NCBI RefSeq assembly: GCF_006439055.1
Contig: NZ_RCZC01000002.1
Span: 464,106 to 528,105, forward strand
From: Sphingomonas glacialis
GTDB lineage: Bacteria; Pseudomonadota; Alphaproteobacteria; Sphingomonadales; Sphingomonadaceae
Length of the DNA: 64,000 nt
Direction of reading: 5' to 3'
Position 1 is the stretch's first letter. Every line of letters begins with the position of its first letter. Positions 1 to 9,525 of the stretch are shown in pieces. A program made the position numbers and the translations under genes. Under the pieces are notes generated by a model. The model saw only the letters and a list, made by a program, of their open reading frames with translations. It had not been told where the DNA came from and did not search any database.

Positions 1-39
1 CGGCACCCGGGAGCGGGCTGCGGATCAGCGGCGGGCGCA

Positions 40-312
40 TCAGGCGGCCCTGCGATAGTGCTGCGCGGTTTCCCACGGCTGGACCGGCGCGAAGGAGATC
101 GTCGGGACCAGCGGCATTGCCGCCATCACGATCGTGCCGCCGGGAAAGGCATGGAGTTCGCCCCGGGCGAAGCCGATCGCCGCGGTGCGCGACACGAAGC
201 GGCCCTCGAGCGTGCCGCCATCGTTCTGCACCAGCCAATGGCCGGCGCGATCCTGTCCGACCTTGAGGACCGGGCGGGTTGGGTCGGGCTCCGGGTCGAG
301 TGACGCTATCAT
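40..312 (-). CDS. small conserved-type hypothetical protein (90 aa)
   Basis: A 90-residue soluble protein with no signal peptide or membrane segment. The middle (about residues 15-60) reads like a small beta-rich domain of the DUF2188 kind: a hydrophobic strand, a GHW-x-V motif, an acidic turn and then FVSRTAAIGFARGE, a pattern seen in short sphingomonad proteins of unknown role. It is the only frame here with sensible composition. It stands alone, about 300 bp downstream of the TonB receptor gene on the same strand. No function can be given; the DUF2188 resemblance is a weak inference. Confidence 0.55.
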   Translation of the reverse strand: MIASLDPEPDPTRPVLKVGQDRAGHWLVQNDGGTLEGRFVSRTAAIGFARGELHAFPGGTIVMAAMPLVPTISFAPVQPWETAQHYRRAA

Positions 313-608
313 GGCTACGCTTCCTCATGCTGATCCGCCGTGCTCGCACCGTGAAGGTGTGACGGGGGGACGTGCTTGCAGCGAAGCAGATAGGGCTCGA
401 CCGCATAAAGGGGCGATGCGGATTGGCCGCGGGGGACATAGAATCGGCGTAAGGGCTCGCGCACGTCTCGCTGCCCGGCGGGGGCTTCAGCGACCGACCG
501 GGCGCGGCTCACCGCTGGGACAGCCTCACCGCCGGCGCATCCTCGCTGGCCGCCACGGGCCGGTGCCACGCGACCACCGAGGCCAGCACCTGCGCACCGC
601 CCGACGGC
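313..608. other. intergenic, no supported gene
   Basis: Lies between the TonB receptor stop and the small hypothetical gene. The open frames here have Arg/Ala/Pro-rich shadow composition and no recognisable domain. I see no convincing hairpin terminator. Confidence 0.4.
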
Positions 609-3023
609 TCAGAATACCCGGTCGAAGCCCAGGCGAACGCTGCGCGGCTGCAGCGGGGTGATTTCGTCATGATCGCGCAGCAGGAAGGGCGAGCCAAAGG
701 CGAAGCGGTTGCCGCGCGTGTCGAACAGATTGGTCACCGCCAGGCTGATCCCATGGCGCGGCGGGCCGAGGCGCAGCTCGGTGCCGGTATCCCAATAGCA
801 TCCCTGCGGCTTTTCGAGGATCGTGCCGACGCCGAGCGTCGAATGGCCGATATAGCGACCGAAACCCGACAGCTGGAGCGCCGTCGTACCCGCAAGGCGA
901 TGCTGGTAGGTCAGACCGATCCGACCGCTCGCATCGGCCACGTTGGGCAAACGGCTCGAATGCAGCGTGACGCCGTCTAAGCCGAGCGCAGCGGGCGAGA
1001 ATTCGGTCACCCGGCTATCGTTGATATAGAGCGCGCCATCGAACTCGAGCCCATCGACCGGTCGCCATTTCGTCGCGACGCCGAGCGACAGGATGCGCCC
1101 GTCGCCGATGTTCGAGGTGGTCGGGAAGCCCAGCCCGTCGATCAGATCGGCCTGGATGCTGGTCCACCTCGTCCACGCCGCGCCAACGCTCGCATCGAGC
1201 CGGCGAGTGTGGCGCCGCACGCCCGCCTCCAGCGCGCCGAGTCGATCTCCCCTGAAATGCTCGATAAAATCCTCGCGCAGCCCGACCCCGCCGGGCCGGA
1301 AGCCCTGCTGATAGCGCGCGAACAGCGTCGCGCTGTCGTCGATGCGATAGCCGATCGCGGCCGATGGGAGAAAACGCGTCTCGCTGCGCGACGCCCCCGC
1401 CCCCGGATCGACGCGCAGCGCCACCAGATCGACGGCATCGAGCGATCTGCCCGACAAGCGTACCGTCGTCAGGCGCCCGCCGATCGTCACCGTCACGCGG
1501 CGCAGCGGCGCGACCGTTTTCTCGCCAAAGACCGTCGCTTCCTGTGCCGTGTTGCGGACCCCGGTCAGCGGCGCCGACGCGAAGGCCCCGCCAAGGCCGA
1601 GATAGGTCTGGCGATTGAGGCTCGCGCGATTGCTGAGCAGGCTCAGGCCGACGATCCAGCCGGTGCCGTCGCCGCTGTGGCGGACGATGCGCCCCTCGGC
1701 CGATATCAGCTCGATCTGGTTCGTCTGCCCGACCGCGGCGATCGTACCGTCGCTCCCGGGAGTGACCGTCGGCCTGGCGAGATCGGCCAGTTCCAGCGCG
1801 TCGAAAATCTCCGCCACGCTCTGTCTGCTATAGCTCAACGACGCCGACACATCGAGCGTGCCCGAGCGTCTGCGCGCAACCACCTCCGCCAGGCCGTAAC
1901 GGTCGTGATAGGGCCGCGCGATCGCGCTGGCGCGGGTCAGGCCATTGCCGCCGCGGTCGGCATATTGCGCATCGTCGCCGTGGATCGCCTGGCCGACGCC
2001 GTCGACATCGACGGTCCACCCGTCCCCGGGCTCGATCCGGACGCCAAGCCGCCCGCCAAGCGTGCGCACGCGATTGGTGTTCTTTAGTCCGCGCTGCACG
2101 TCATCGATATAGCCGGCATCGCTCGAGGCGAAGACCAGCGCGCGCACCGCCGCGCGACCGGGCAGCACAGGGACGTTGAGCACGGCACCGCCATCGCCCC
2201 CCACCCCGCCATGCTGCACCGCCTGGACGCCGCCCCAGATCTGCCCGCCAAGCGTGCTGAGTTCGGGCGCGCGCGGCACGACGCGCACCACGCCGCCGAG
2301 CGACCCCGCCCCATAGAGCGTGCCCTGCGGCCCCTCGAGCACCTCCACCCGCTCGATATCATAGAGCCGCAAGCTCGGGTCGGGCGCACTGTAGGTGATG
2401 CGGCTGTTGCCCCAATATTGCCCGACGGTCGCCTGCGTCGGCCCGACGAAGCTCGAATCGGCGATGCCGCGGATGAACAGTTTGTCGCGCCCCGGGCCGA
2501 GATGCGTCGAGGCGACGCTGGCGAGCAGCGTCTCGAGCAAAGCGTTGCCATGCCCCGCCGCTGCCGCGCTCAGGCTGCGGCCGTCGATGATCTCCACGCC
2601 GCCGGGATAGGCACCGAGCGGAATGTCGCGCTTCGATCCCGTCACCACGATATCGCGCGGTTCGGATTCGGCCATCGCGGGCGCCACCGGCGGGCCGGCC
2701 ACCGGCGCCGAAACGGCCACCACGGGCGCCGCCTCGACCAGATAGGTCGCGGGGGCGACGCGGCGCGCGCGCAGACCGGTGTTCTTCAGCATGCAGGCGA
2801 GCGCCTGCACCGCGGTCAGCCGCCCGCGTGCGCGCCGCACGACGATCGCCGCGAGGCGACTATCGTGAAAGCCGATACTGGTCCCGGTCTGGAGGCTCAG
2901 CGTGTGGACCGCCTGCGCCAGCGGTGCAGCGGGAACGTCGACCGAGGTGGCGCGGTCCTGCGCCAGTGCGGGGGTCGCGATACAGGCCGCGGCAAACGGC
3001 CAGAGCATATTACGGTGCCGCAT
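609..3023 (-). CDS. TonB-dependent receptor with STN signalling domain (FecA-like)
   Basis: An 804-residue outer-membrane receptor. Residues 1-21 are a signal peptide ending near ALAQ. Residues ~27-95 form an STN (secretin/TonB N-terminal) domain, the part of FecA-type transducers that touches the anti-sigma regulator. A TonB-box-like stretch (DIVVTGS) follows at ~125, then a plug with the FIRGI and VEVLEGPQGTLYGAGSLGG motifs, then a 22-strand-type barrel ending in Phe. The gene overlaps the fecR-like gene upstream by 14 bp and follows a FecI-type sigma gene, so it probably imports a ligand (siderophore or carbohydrate) and signals its own induction. The ligand cannot be read from the sequence. 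Confidence 0.93.
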   Translation of the reverse strand: MRHRNMLWPFAAACIATPALAQDRATSVDVPAAPLAQAVHTLSLQTGTSIGFHDSRLAAIVVRRARGRLTAVQALACMLKNTGLRARRVAPATYLVEAAPVVAVSAPVAGPPVAPAMAESEPRDIVVTGSKRDIPLGAYPGGVEIIDGRSLSAAAAGHGNALLETLLASVASTHLGPGRDKLFIRGIADSSFVGPTQATVGQYWGNSRITYSAPDPSLRLYDIERVEVLEGPQGTLYGAGSLGGVVRVVPRAPELSTLGGQIWGGVQAVQHGGVGGDGGAVLNVPVLPGRAAVRALVFASSDAGYIDDVQRGLKNTNRVRTLGGRLGVRIEPGDGWTVDVDGVGQAIHGDDAQYADRGGNGLTRASAIARPYHDRYGLAEVVARRRSGTLDVSASLSYSRQSVAEIFDALELADLARPTVTPGSDGTIAAVGQTNQIELISAEGRIVRHSGDGTGWIVGLSLLSNRASLNRQTYLGLGGAFASAPLTGVRNTAQEATVFGEKTVAPLRRVTVTIGGRLTTVRLSGRSLDAVDLVALRVDPGAGASRSETRFLPSAAIGYRIDDSATLFARYQQGFRPGGVGLREDFIEHFRGDRLGALEAGVRRHTRRLDASVGAAWTRWTSIQADLIDGLGFPTTSNIGDGRILSLGVATKWRPVDGLEFDGALYINDSRVTEFSPAALGLDGVTLHSSRLPNVADASGRIGLTYQHRLAGTTALQLSGFGRYIGHSTLGVGTILEKPQGCYWDTGTELRLGPPRHGISLAVTNLFDTRGNRFAFGSPFLLRDHDEITPLQPRSVRLGFDRVF

Positions 3024-3966
3024 CGGTCACGGTCATCGCCCATCCCGCTTTCGCGCGGACGAAGCGAACGCCGAGCAACGGGCCGGCCCGCTCGAGCGTC
3101 CGTTGCGCGGTGTCGGCCAGGGTCACGGTGCCGCTGAAACGCAGGTCGCGCGCCTGGTCCGACACGCGGATCGGCGCCCCGATATTGCGGCTCAAGTCCC
3201 GCGCCACGCGCTCGAGCGGCGCATCGTCGTACGAGAGACGACCGCTGCGCCAGCTCCCGATGCTCTCCGCGCTGGCCCGGCCGACCCGCGGCTGCCCCAT
3301 GGCGGACGCCCGCGTCAGGCGCGCGCCGGCATCGAGCCGGATATGGTCGGTGTCGGGGGCGTAGACCACCACGCCCTGCGCCACCGTGACGTCGAGCGCG
3401 TCGCCGTCGCGGACGACATCGAACACCGTTCCGGCATCGACCAGGCGCGTCCCCCCCACCGTCACGACGAACGGGTCGCGCGGATTGTGGCGGATGGTGA
3501 ACAGCGCCTCGCCCGCCGCGAGCGTCACCGCGCGTGGCCGGTCCGCGGCAAAGGCGACCCGCGTATTGCCGTTCAGCACGATCGTCGAGCCATCGGCCAG
3601 TGTGATGCTGCGACGCTGCCCCGGCCCCGTGGCGATCTCCTGTGGCGCGGCCGCGGGAGCGAGCCAGCTGCCGACGAGCGCGAGCGCAGCCGCGGCAGCC
3701 GCCGCCCCACCAACCATCGCCCAGCGCCGACCCGCTCGCGGCCGCGCAAGCGTTTCGACGGCGATCGGCAGCGGCGGCATCCGCAGCACCGCTTCCACCC
3801 ACGCATCGTCCACCACCGCGGCGTCGTAAGCGGTGAGATGCGCGGGATCGCGTTCGAGCCAGTCGGTCAGGCCGTCCCAATCGGCGAACGCCGCAGCGTG
3901 GACGCGGAGCACCCACCGGCGCGCCGTTTCCTCGACCGTTGCGGAATCGGGCGCGCTCATGACCAT
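3010..3966 (-). CDS. FecR family anti-sigma regulator
   Basis: A 318-residue inner-membrane sigma regulator. An N-terminal DUF4880-type region (residues ~10-55, with the ARRWVLR and W-x3-L-x-RDPAHLTAYD patterns) should bind the sigma factor. A membrane span lies at ~83-103 (Ala/Leu/Val run before GSWLAP). The periplasmic FecR domain starts at ~120 (GQRRSITLADGS, then GEALFTIRHNP) and is followed by an STN-like tail. A second ATG two codons in (MSAPDS) may be the true start. It sits between the sigma gene and the receptor gene in the usual fecI-fecR-fecA order and overlaps the receptor start. Confidence 0.92.
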   Translation of the reverse strand: MVMSAPDSATVEETARRWVLRVHAAAFADWDGLTDWLERDPAHLTAYDAAVVDDAWVEAVLRMPPLPIAVETLARPRAGRRWAMVGGAAAAAAALALVGSWLAPAAAPQEIATGPGQRRSITLADGSTIVLNGNTRVAFAADRPRAVTLAAGEALFTIRHNPRDPFVVTVGGTRLVDAGTVFDVVRDGDALDVTVAQGVVVYAPDTDHIRLDAGARLTRASAMGQPRVGRASAESIGSWRSGRLSYDDAPLERVARDLSRNIGAPIRVSDQARDLRFSGTVTLADTAQRTLERAGPLLGVRFVRAKAGWAMTVTDAAP

Positions 3967-3993
3967 CTCCCCCCTAAGACGGATTGGTGTCGC

Positions 3994-4509
3994 TCATTCC
4001 GCATCGAGTTTTACCTTTAATGCAGCGAGCGCCCGATAGGCCTTTTGCAGATCCTTCTCGACCGAACTCAGGCTCACCCCCAATGCCGTGGCGATCGACG
4101 CCTGGCTCTCGCCCTCGAGCCGGTAGCGCCGGAAGACGCGGTCGACGCGCGGGCCGAGCGCGGCGAGCACCGCTTCGGCCTCGCGCAACCGTTGTCGCGC
4201 GATCAGCGTGCGGTCACCGCCCGGGAGATCGGCGGGCGCATCGCCGGCGCTGTGCCAATCGTGGTGTCGGCGCTCGCGGCTGAGATCGGACAGGCGCCGG
4301 TCGCGCATCAGATTTTCGGCAGCGCGAAAGAGATACGAGATCGGGTCGGCGATCGGCTGCCCGGTCGCTACGGCGACGCGCCGCCACAGATCCTGGAGCA
4401 CGTCCTCGGCCTCGTCGCCCGCGCCGCGCGCGGCGAGAAAGCGTAAGAGTCGGGCACGCTCATGGAGGATCAGGAGTTGCAGCCCGCTTTCCTGCCGTTC
4501 TGCATCCAT
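3994..4509 (-). CDS. ECF RNA polymerase sigma factor, FecI-like
   Basis: A 171-residue extracytoplasmic-function sigma factor. Region 2 is visible at ~15-75 (LLRFLAARGAGDEAEDVLQD, then a YLFRAAENLMRDRRL stretch). Region 4 lies at ~105-165, with a helix-turn-helix (EGESQASIATALGVSLSSVEKDL). This is the length and layout of FecI-type factors. It is first in a three-gene unit with the anti-sigma and receptor genes (27 bp to the fecR start) and should direct transcription of the receptor gene after a signal passes through STN and FecR. The 5' neighbour is a ~270 bp spacer that should hold its promoter. Confidence 0.92.
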   Translation of the reverse strand: MDAERQESGLQLLILHERARLLRFLAARGAGDEAEDVLQDLWRRVAVATGQPIADPISYLFRAAENLMRDRRLSDLSRERRHHDWHSAGDAPADLPGGDRTLIARQRLREAEAVLAALGPRVDRVFRRYRLEGESQASIATALGVSLSSVEKDLQKAYRALAALKVKLDAE

Positions 4510-4928
4510 TTCGAAAACCAGGGTCCATCGTCATGCTGCGCCGCGCGCCGCGCCAGCCGACGCGCAGCGGATCGGCGCCGACGCTGCCGTCCTGCGTCGG
4601 GTGTCCGCGCCTCTAGATCTGCGACACCCGGCTTGCCAAGTCCCTTGCATAACACAAGTCTATAACGAAAATTGGTTTGCTGCATCTGTAGCGAAAAATC
4701 TCATTCCTGGGCGGTTGCGCGTGGCGTTACGGGCTGCATGCCGAAGCTGCCGAGTTCACGAGCGCGATCACCGCCAGCGACATGTCGCTAGGACGGCACC
4801 CCCGCGTGCAACCCGTAACGCCGCGCCGCTCCGCAGAAGAACGCGACGCCACCAAAACGCTTACGGGTTCGCCGCCGACGCTCCGTCTTCGTCATATCAG
4901 CCACCTGCGGATCGAGAAGGATATCGCC
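4510..4928. other. intergenic, upstream of the sigma gene
   Basis: About 420 bp with no convincing gene. The sigma gene promoter should lie in the part nearest 4510, where a locally AT-richer patch (around 4640-4710) interrupts the GC-rich sequence. I could not assign -35/-10 boxes with confidence. Confidence 0.35.
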
Positions 4929-5093
4929 TTGAGCATCACCGAAACCCGTATGCTCGCCATGCTGAAAAAGGGCCGCGATGCGTTCGGCGTCGCCATGGTC
5001 ACGGCCGAATTCGAAGCCGGGACCGCGCAGCCCGGCGAATTTCCCCGCCTTCTCCACCGCGCGCGGCAGCGATGTGACGGATTGCTAGCCGTT
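4929..5093 (+). pseudogene. remnant of an HpcH/HpaI-type aldolase/citrate lyase gene
   Basis: Reading from the TTG at 4929 gives an N-terminus with ITETRMLAMLKKGRDAFGV, then AEFEAG and a helix EFPRLLHRAR followed by LLAV. This matches, from memory, the start of alphaproteobacterial aldolase/citrate-lyase family proteins (pattern: LKKGRDEFGV-x-G-x-KAEFEAEGTR, then a helix, then LKLAVKIGG). After about 55 codons the similarity stops and the frame becomes Arg-rich nonsense. No downstream remainder is visible before the thiolase gene. I read it as a decayed 5' fragment; it could instead be chance resemblance. Confidence 0.4.
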
Positions 5094-5432
5094 TGCCCCC
5101 AAGCGCGCGGTCCATCCGCGGCCACCCGTCGCGGTCGGCGGTCGGCCGATGCCGATCGTGCCCGATACGGACGATCTGTCCGCGATGCCCGATGAATCGG
5201 TTGCGCACGCAGTAATGGTCCCCGTGCTCGACCCTCTGCCCGCTCCGCAATTATCCCCGGTCGATGTCGTGGACCATCAGGCCGCCTGGAGTATCGGGCG
5301 CGTCTACCGCGCGGATCGCGGCTGCTGCCGTGCGCGATCGGCGCCGGCGATCGAAAATCGGCGCCGCGCCGCATTGCAGCGCCTCGATCCCCTATTATAT
5401 GTCGTCCATCATCTCAAAAATGAAGGACGATC

Positions 5433-6596
5433 ATGAACGGAACCGTGATTGCAGGCTTCGCGCGCACCCCCTTCACCTTTGCGCGCAAGGGTGCGTTGAA
5501 AGACAGCCGACCCGACGATCTCGCCGCGCTGGCGATCAAGGCGGTGGTCGCGCGCTCGGGGATCGACCCGGCGCTGATCGAGGATATCCTGATGGGCTGC
5601 GCCTATCCCGAGGCGTCGCAAGGCAACAACATCGCGCGGATCGCGGGGCTTCTGGCAGGGCTGCCCAAGGAGGTGGGCGGTGCGACGATCAACCGCTTCT
5701 GCGGATCCTCGATGTACGCGATCCACGCCGCGGCGGGGCAGATCGCGATCGGTTCGGGCGACGCCTTCCTCTGCGCCGGGGTCGAGAGCATGTCGATGGT
5801 GCCGCAGGGCGGGTTCAATTTCTCGCCCAACCCGCGCTTCCACGGCCCCGATTATCCCGATGCCGAGTTCGTGACCGAGGCCTATGTCGCGATGGGCGTG
5901 ACCGCGGAGAATGTCGCGCGCCGCTATGGCGTCACCCGCGCGCAGCAGGAACAGATCGCATTCGAATCGCAGCAGAAGGCCGCGGCGGCACAGGCCGCGG
6001 GGCGGCTCGACGAGGAGATCGTCCCCGTCACGCTCGCCGATGGCACGGTGGTCGATCGCGACGGCTGCCTGCGCCCGCTCACCTCGCTCGACGGGCTCGC
6101 CGCGCTGAAGCCGGCGTTCGGTGCCGACGGCACCGTCACCGCCGGGACCGCCTCGCCTTTGACCGACGGCGCCGTCGCGGTGCTGGTGACCTCCGAGGCG
6201 TTCGCGCGGGCGCACGGGCTCGACATTCTCGCGCGCGTGAAGAGCACCGCGATCGCCGGGGTCGAGCCCGAATATATGGGCATGGGGCCGGTTCCCGCGA
6301 CGCTGAAAGCGCTGGCACGCGCCGGCCTTTCGATCGGCGATATAGACGTGGTCGAGATCAACGAAGCCTTTGGCAGCCAGGCCTTCGCCTGCATCGAGGA
6401 ACTCGGCATCGACCGCGCGCGCGTCAACATCGACGGCGGGGCGATCGCGCTCGGCCATCCGCTCGGCGCCACCGGCGCGCGGATCACCGCCAAGGCGGCC
6501 CAGATCCTGCGGCGCGAGGGCAAGCGCTACGCGCTGGCCACGCAATGCATCGGTGGCGGCCAGGGAATCGCGACCATCCTCGAATCGGTCGAATAA
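5433..6596 (+). CDS. acetyl-CoA acyltransferase (thiolase)
   Basis: A 387-residue thiolase, full length for the family. The acyl-accepting cysteine is Cys90 in NRFCGSSM. The C-terminal catalytic elements are NEAF, GHPLGATGAR and the second cysteine motif QCIGGGQG. The start ATG has AAGGA about 6 bases upstream. It should cleave 3-ketoacyl-CoA with CoA (beta-oxidation or the last step of an aromatic or dicarboxylate pathway) or run as a biosynthetic acetoacetyl-CoA thiolase; sequence alone does not separate these. An HxlR regulator gene follows on the same strand within ~50 bp, which suggests local control. Confidence 0.93.
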   Translation: MNGTVIAGFARTPFTFARKGALKDSRPDDLAALAIKAVVARSGIDPALIEDILMGCAYPEASQGNNIARIAGLLAGLPKEVGGATINRFCGSSMYAIHAAAGQIAIGSGDAFLCAGVESMSMVPQGGFNFSPNPRFHGPDYPDAEFVTEAYVAMGVTAENVARRYGVTRAQQEQIAFESQQKAAAAQAAGRLDEEIVPVTLADGTVVDRDGCLRPLTSLDGLAALKPAFGADGTVTAGTASPLTDGAVAVLVTSEAFARAHGLDILARVKSTAIAGVEPEYMGMGPVPATLKALARAGLSIGDIDVVEINEAFGSQAFACIEELGIDRARVNIDGGAIALGHPLGATGARITAKAAQILRREGKRYALATQCIGGGQGIATILESVE

Positions 6597-6646
6597 CAGC
6601 CATGCCCGACGCCGGAGCGGCGGCGGGACAACGACAAGGAAGCACG

Positions 6647-7042
6647 GTGTACAATCTGGGCACACCCCTCGAGTACGAAACGGCCAGCACGCCGCTCGCC
6701 GCGCCGACCCGCGCGGAAATCGCGCTGCTCGATATCTTCGCGCGGCGCTGGACGATGCTCGCGGTGCGCATCCTGCTGGCGGGGCCGCTGCGGTTCGGCG
6801 GGCTGTTCGATCAGCTGCCCGGGATCAGCCGAAACGTGCTCACCCAGCGCCTGCTGGAACTCCAGTCGGTCGGCATGATCCGCAAGCGAAGGGTGCCGCC
6901 GTCGGGCCGCGTGCAGGTCTATGAGCTGACCGAATGGGGGCATCGCGGCGTGGCGATGTTCCAGGCGCTCGCCGGATGGGCGGACCGGGGCGACGCCGCG
7001 CTGACCGAGGGCGTCGTCTCGCCGCAACACGATCCCGGCTGA
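6647..7042 (+). CDS. HxlR family winged-helix transcriptional regulator
   Basis: A ~131-residue regulator of the HxlR/MarR-like fold. The core (FARRWTMLAVRILLAGPLRFGGL, then LPGISRNVLTQRLLEL, then GMIRKRR and a wing ending YELTEWG) is typical. I chose the GTG at 6647 because AAGGAAG lies just upstream. An in-frame ATG at 6602 (no clear ribosome site) would add 15 residues. It follows the thiolase gene by ~50 bp and probably controls it. The inducer is unknown. No cysteine of the formaldehyde- or disulfide-sensing type stands out. Confidence 0.87.
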   Translation: MYNLGTPLEYETASTPLAAPTRAEIALLDIFARRWTMLAVRILLAGPLRFGGLFDQLPGISRNVLTQRLLELQSVGMIRKRRVPPSGRVQVYELTEWGHRGVAMFQALAGWADRGDAALTEGVVSPQHDPG

Positions 7043-7272
7043 TCCCGCGACAGCGGCGTGGCGCGCTGGCGCAATGCACCCGGTCAGCGCCTTCAGCCGA
7101 ATCGAGCGCCTCTGCGGCGCCGGCGAGCGGGCCACGCAGGCAGCGCTTCCCCGACGCCGGACCCGAGGGTGCACGAAACCTGAAGCGGAAGATGCAAGGG
7201 ATCAGTCGGGATGCTGCGCGCTGGGCAGTCTCACCGAAACGCGGCGATTTATCGCGCGCTATGTATTGGAAA
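7043..7272. other. intergenic between HxlR gene and tRNA-Ala
   Basis: About 230 bp between the HxlR stop and the tRNA-Ala 3' end. No supported gene or clear terminator hairpin. Confidence 0.3.
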
Positions 7273-7348
7273 TGGTGGAGCCGAGGGGGATCGAACCCCT
7301 GACCTTTCGCATGCCATGCGAACGCTCTCCCAGCTGAGCTACGGCCCC
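7273..7348 (-). tRNA. tRNA-Ala(GGC)
   Basis: Read on the minus strand, a 76-nt cloverleaf starts GGGGCCG and ends CGGCTCCACCA with CCA encoded. The acceptor stem pairs, the D arm is AGCTCAGCTGGGAGAGC, the anticodon stem TTCGC/GCGAA encloses ATGGCAT (anticodon GGC), and the T arm is AGGGG-TTCGATC-CCCT. It closely matches known bacterial tRNA-Ala(GGC) sequences. Confidence 0.97.
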
Positions 7349-7475
7349 ATCGTATTCTGGAAAGAAGCCCGAAACCGGAACCTCTTTGCGGGAAGGCGTC
7401 GCCCCTACCGAGGCGACGCGCCCTTGGCAAGCGATCTGAGTGTCGCTTGCCATAAAAACTTCAATTACCTGTGGA

Positions 7476-7793
7476 TCAATGCTCGTCTTCGCTCTGCGGC
7501 GCTTCCACGCCGAGATCGTCGTCGCCGCCGAGATCGACCTCGTCGTCGGGCGAGGGCTCCTCGTCTTCACCGGTGTCGATATCCTCGTCGTCGCCGGCGA
7601 GATCGTCGTCCTTCTTGACCAGCTCGGGCTTGGCCTGCTCGAACGGCAGCGGCTGCTTCGACTTCAGGATCGGTTCGGGCTCCCAATGCGCACCGCAATT
7701 GATGCAGGTGACGGGATCGTCCTTGCCCAAATCGTAGAAACGGGTGGCGCATTTCGGGCACGTACGCTTCGTGCCCCATTCCGGCTGGATCAT
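7476..7793 (-). CDS. TIGR02300 / FYDLN-acid domain protein
   Basis: A 105-residue protein. The N-terminus carries a four-cysteine zinc-ribbon-like motif (CPKC ... CINC) around the diagnostic TRFYDLGK signature, followed by a strongly acidic Asp/Glu tail with repeated DDE runs. This is the FYDLN_acid family, widespread in alphaproteobacteria and of unknown function. I start at MIQPEWG because conservation begins there; the longer open frame (to 7937) would overlap the divergent aroA gene. It lies head to head with aroA, 137 bp apart. Confidence 0.93.
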   Translation of the reverse strand: MIQPEWGTKRTCPKCATRFYDLGKDDPVTCINCGAHWEPEPILKSKQPLPFEQAKPELVKKDDDLAGDDEDIDTGEDEEPSPDDEVDLGGDDDLGVEAPQSEDEH

Positions 7794-7930
7794 ATGCCGA
7801 TTGAACCTTTTTGTTGAGCCGGAGGGCGTTGCGGCCTTGGGCTGATAGGAATTGGGTCTCGCGACCCGCTGGGCCGCAAAGTGGTGCGCGCCTTGCCATA
7901 GCGCAAGCGCACTGTCAAAGCGCAGCCCCG

Positions 7931-9280
7931 ATGACACACCCTACGCCTATCGCCCGCGAAATCCAACCATCCGGCCCGCTTACCGGCCGCGTCCGCGTGC
8001 CGGGCGACAAGTCGATCAGCCACCGTTCGCTGATGCTCTCCGCGCTGGCGGTCGGCACCAGCCGGATCGAGGGGCTGCTCGAGGGCGAAGACGTGCTCGC
8101 CACCGCCGCCGCGATGCGCGCGATGGGCGCGACGATCAGCCGCAGCGACGACGCCGTGTGGAGCGTCCAGGGCGTCGGCGTCGGTGGGCTGCTTCAGCCT
8201 GCGACCGCGCTCGAGATGGGCAATTCGGGCACTTCGACGCGCCTGCTGATGGGTCTGGTCGCGAGCCATCCGATCACCGCCACCTTCATCGGCGACGCCT
8301 CCTTGTCGAAGCGTCCGATGGGCCGCGTCATCACGCCGCTGTCGCAAATGGGCGCCGACATCACGTCGAGCCCGGGCGGCCGCCTGCCGCTGATGTTGCG
8401 CGGCATCTGCCCCGCGATCCCGATCACCTACACCCTCCCCGTCGCCTCGGCGCAGGTGAAGTCGGCAGTCCTGCTCGCCGGCCTCAACACGCCGGGCATC
8501 ACGCGCGTCATCGAGCCGGTCGCGACGCGCGACCATAGCGAGCGGATGCTGCGCGGGTTCGGCGCGATCGTCACGGTCGAAGCATCACCACAGGGCCGCA
8601 TCATCGAGATCACCGGCGAGGCCAAGCTCAAGCCGCAGCAGATCGTCGTACCGGGCGACCCCTCCTCCGCCGCCTTCCTCGTCGTCGCCGCGACGATCGT
8701 GCCGGGATCGGACGTGGTGGTCGAAAATGTCGGGCTCAACCCAACGCGCGCCGGGCTGTTCACTGCGCTGCGCCTGATGGGCGCGAGCATCGAGGAGCAG
8801 AACCCCCGCGAGGTCGGCGGCGAACCCGTTGCCGATCTGCGCGTGCGCCATGCGGCACTCACCGGCATTGAAATCCCGCCCGATCTCGCGCCGAGCATGA
8901 TCGACGAATATCCCGTGCTGTTCGTCGCCGCGGCATTCGCCACCGGCCGCACGATCGCGCGCGGCGCCGACGAACTGCGCGTCAAGGAATCGGACCGCAT
9001 TGCGGCAATGGCCGCCGCGCTCGGCGCCGCCGGCGCGCGCGTCGAGGAGGTCGAGGACGGCATGATCATCGACGGCACTGGCGGTGATCCGCTTCCCGGC
9101 GATGCGACGATCGCGACGCTGCTCGATCACCGCATCGCGATGAGCATGGCGGTCGCCGCGCTGCATTGCCGCAAGGGGAATGCCGGCGGCGCGATCACGC
9201 TCGACGACGCATCGCCGGTCGCAACGAGCTACCCCGCCTTCTTCGACCAGATCGCGCAGCTGCAGAGCGGCGGCGCATGA
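7931..9280 (+). CDS. aroA: 3-phosphoshikimate 1-carboxyvinyltransferase (EPSP synthase)
   Basis: A 449-residue EPSP synthase that joins phosphoenolpyruvate to shikimate-3-phosphate in aromatic amino-acid synthesis. The N-terminal [10 protein letters not shown] loop and [10 protein letters not shown], the APSMIDEYP segment and LRVKESDR are all present. The sequence follows the Agrobacterium CP4 (class II) type closely along its length. The PEP-pocket loop reads GNSGT with Gly at residue 100, where CP4 has Ala. The stop overlaps the next start (ATGA), so the three genes aroA, the small membrane protein gene and cmk are translationally coupled. Confidence 0.97.
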   Translation: MTHPTPIAREIQPSGPLTGRVRVPGDKSISHRSLMLSALAVGTSRIEGLLEGEDVLATAAAMRAMGATISRSDDAVWSVQGVGVGGLLQPATALEMGNSGTSTRLLMGLVASHPITATFIGDASLSKRPMGRVITPLSQMGADITSSPGGRLPLMLRGICPAIPITYTLPVASAQVKSAVLLAGLNTPGITRVIEPVATRDHSERMLRGFGAIVTVEASPQGRIIEITGEAKLKPQQIVVPGDPSSAAFLVVAATIVPGSDVVVENVGLNPTRAGLFTALRLMGASIEEQNPREVGGEPVADLRVRHAALTGIEIPPDLAPSMIDEYPVLFVAAAFATGRTIARGADELRVKESDRIAAMAAALGAAGARVEEVEDGMIIDGTGGDPLPGDATIATLLDHRIAMSMAVAALHCRKGNAGGAITLDDASPVATSYPAFFDQIAQLQSGGA

Positions 9281-9525
9281 TCGATTCGCATAGCGCCGAC
9301 CTGATCGGGTTCGTCGGCGCGATCGTCATCCTGGCGGGCTTCGCCTACCAGACGCTGCGCAATGCCGCGCCGAACCTGTTGTCGACCGGCCTCAACTTTG
9401 TTGGGGCGTCGCTACTCGCGCTCTCGCTCGTGGTGAACTACAACCTCCCTGCGCTCGCCCTCGAACTGGCCTGGGCGGCAATTGCTCTTATTGGATTGGT
9501 ACGTATCGTGGCGAGACGCCGATGA
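9277..9525 (+). CDS. small membrane protein (CBU_0592-like)
   Basis: An 82-residue protein with three predicted membrane helices: ~9-27 ([17 protein letters not shown]), ~37-54 and ~57-75. The layout matches the CBU_0592-like domain family of unknown function, here by pattern recognition only. The start overlaps the aroA stop by four bases, and the stop overlaps the cmk start in the same way. It is therefore co-translated with two housekeeping enzymes but need not share their pathway. Confidence 0.85.
   Translation: MIDSHSADLIGFVGAIVILAGFAYQTLRNAAPNLLSTGLNFVGASLLALSLVVNYNLPALALELAWAAIALIGLVRIVARRR

Noticed and set aside
5264..7042. A 592-residue protein fused to the HxlR domain
   Set aside because: The first ~446 codons are a shadow of the thiolase gene in another frame; HxlR proteins are ~110-140 residues.
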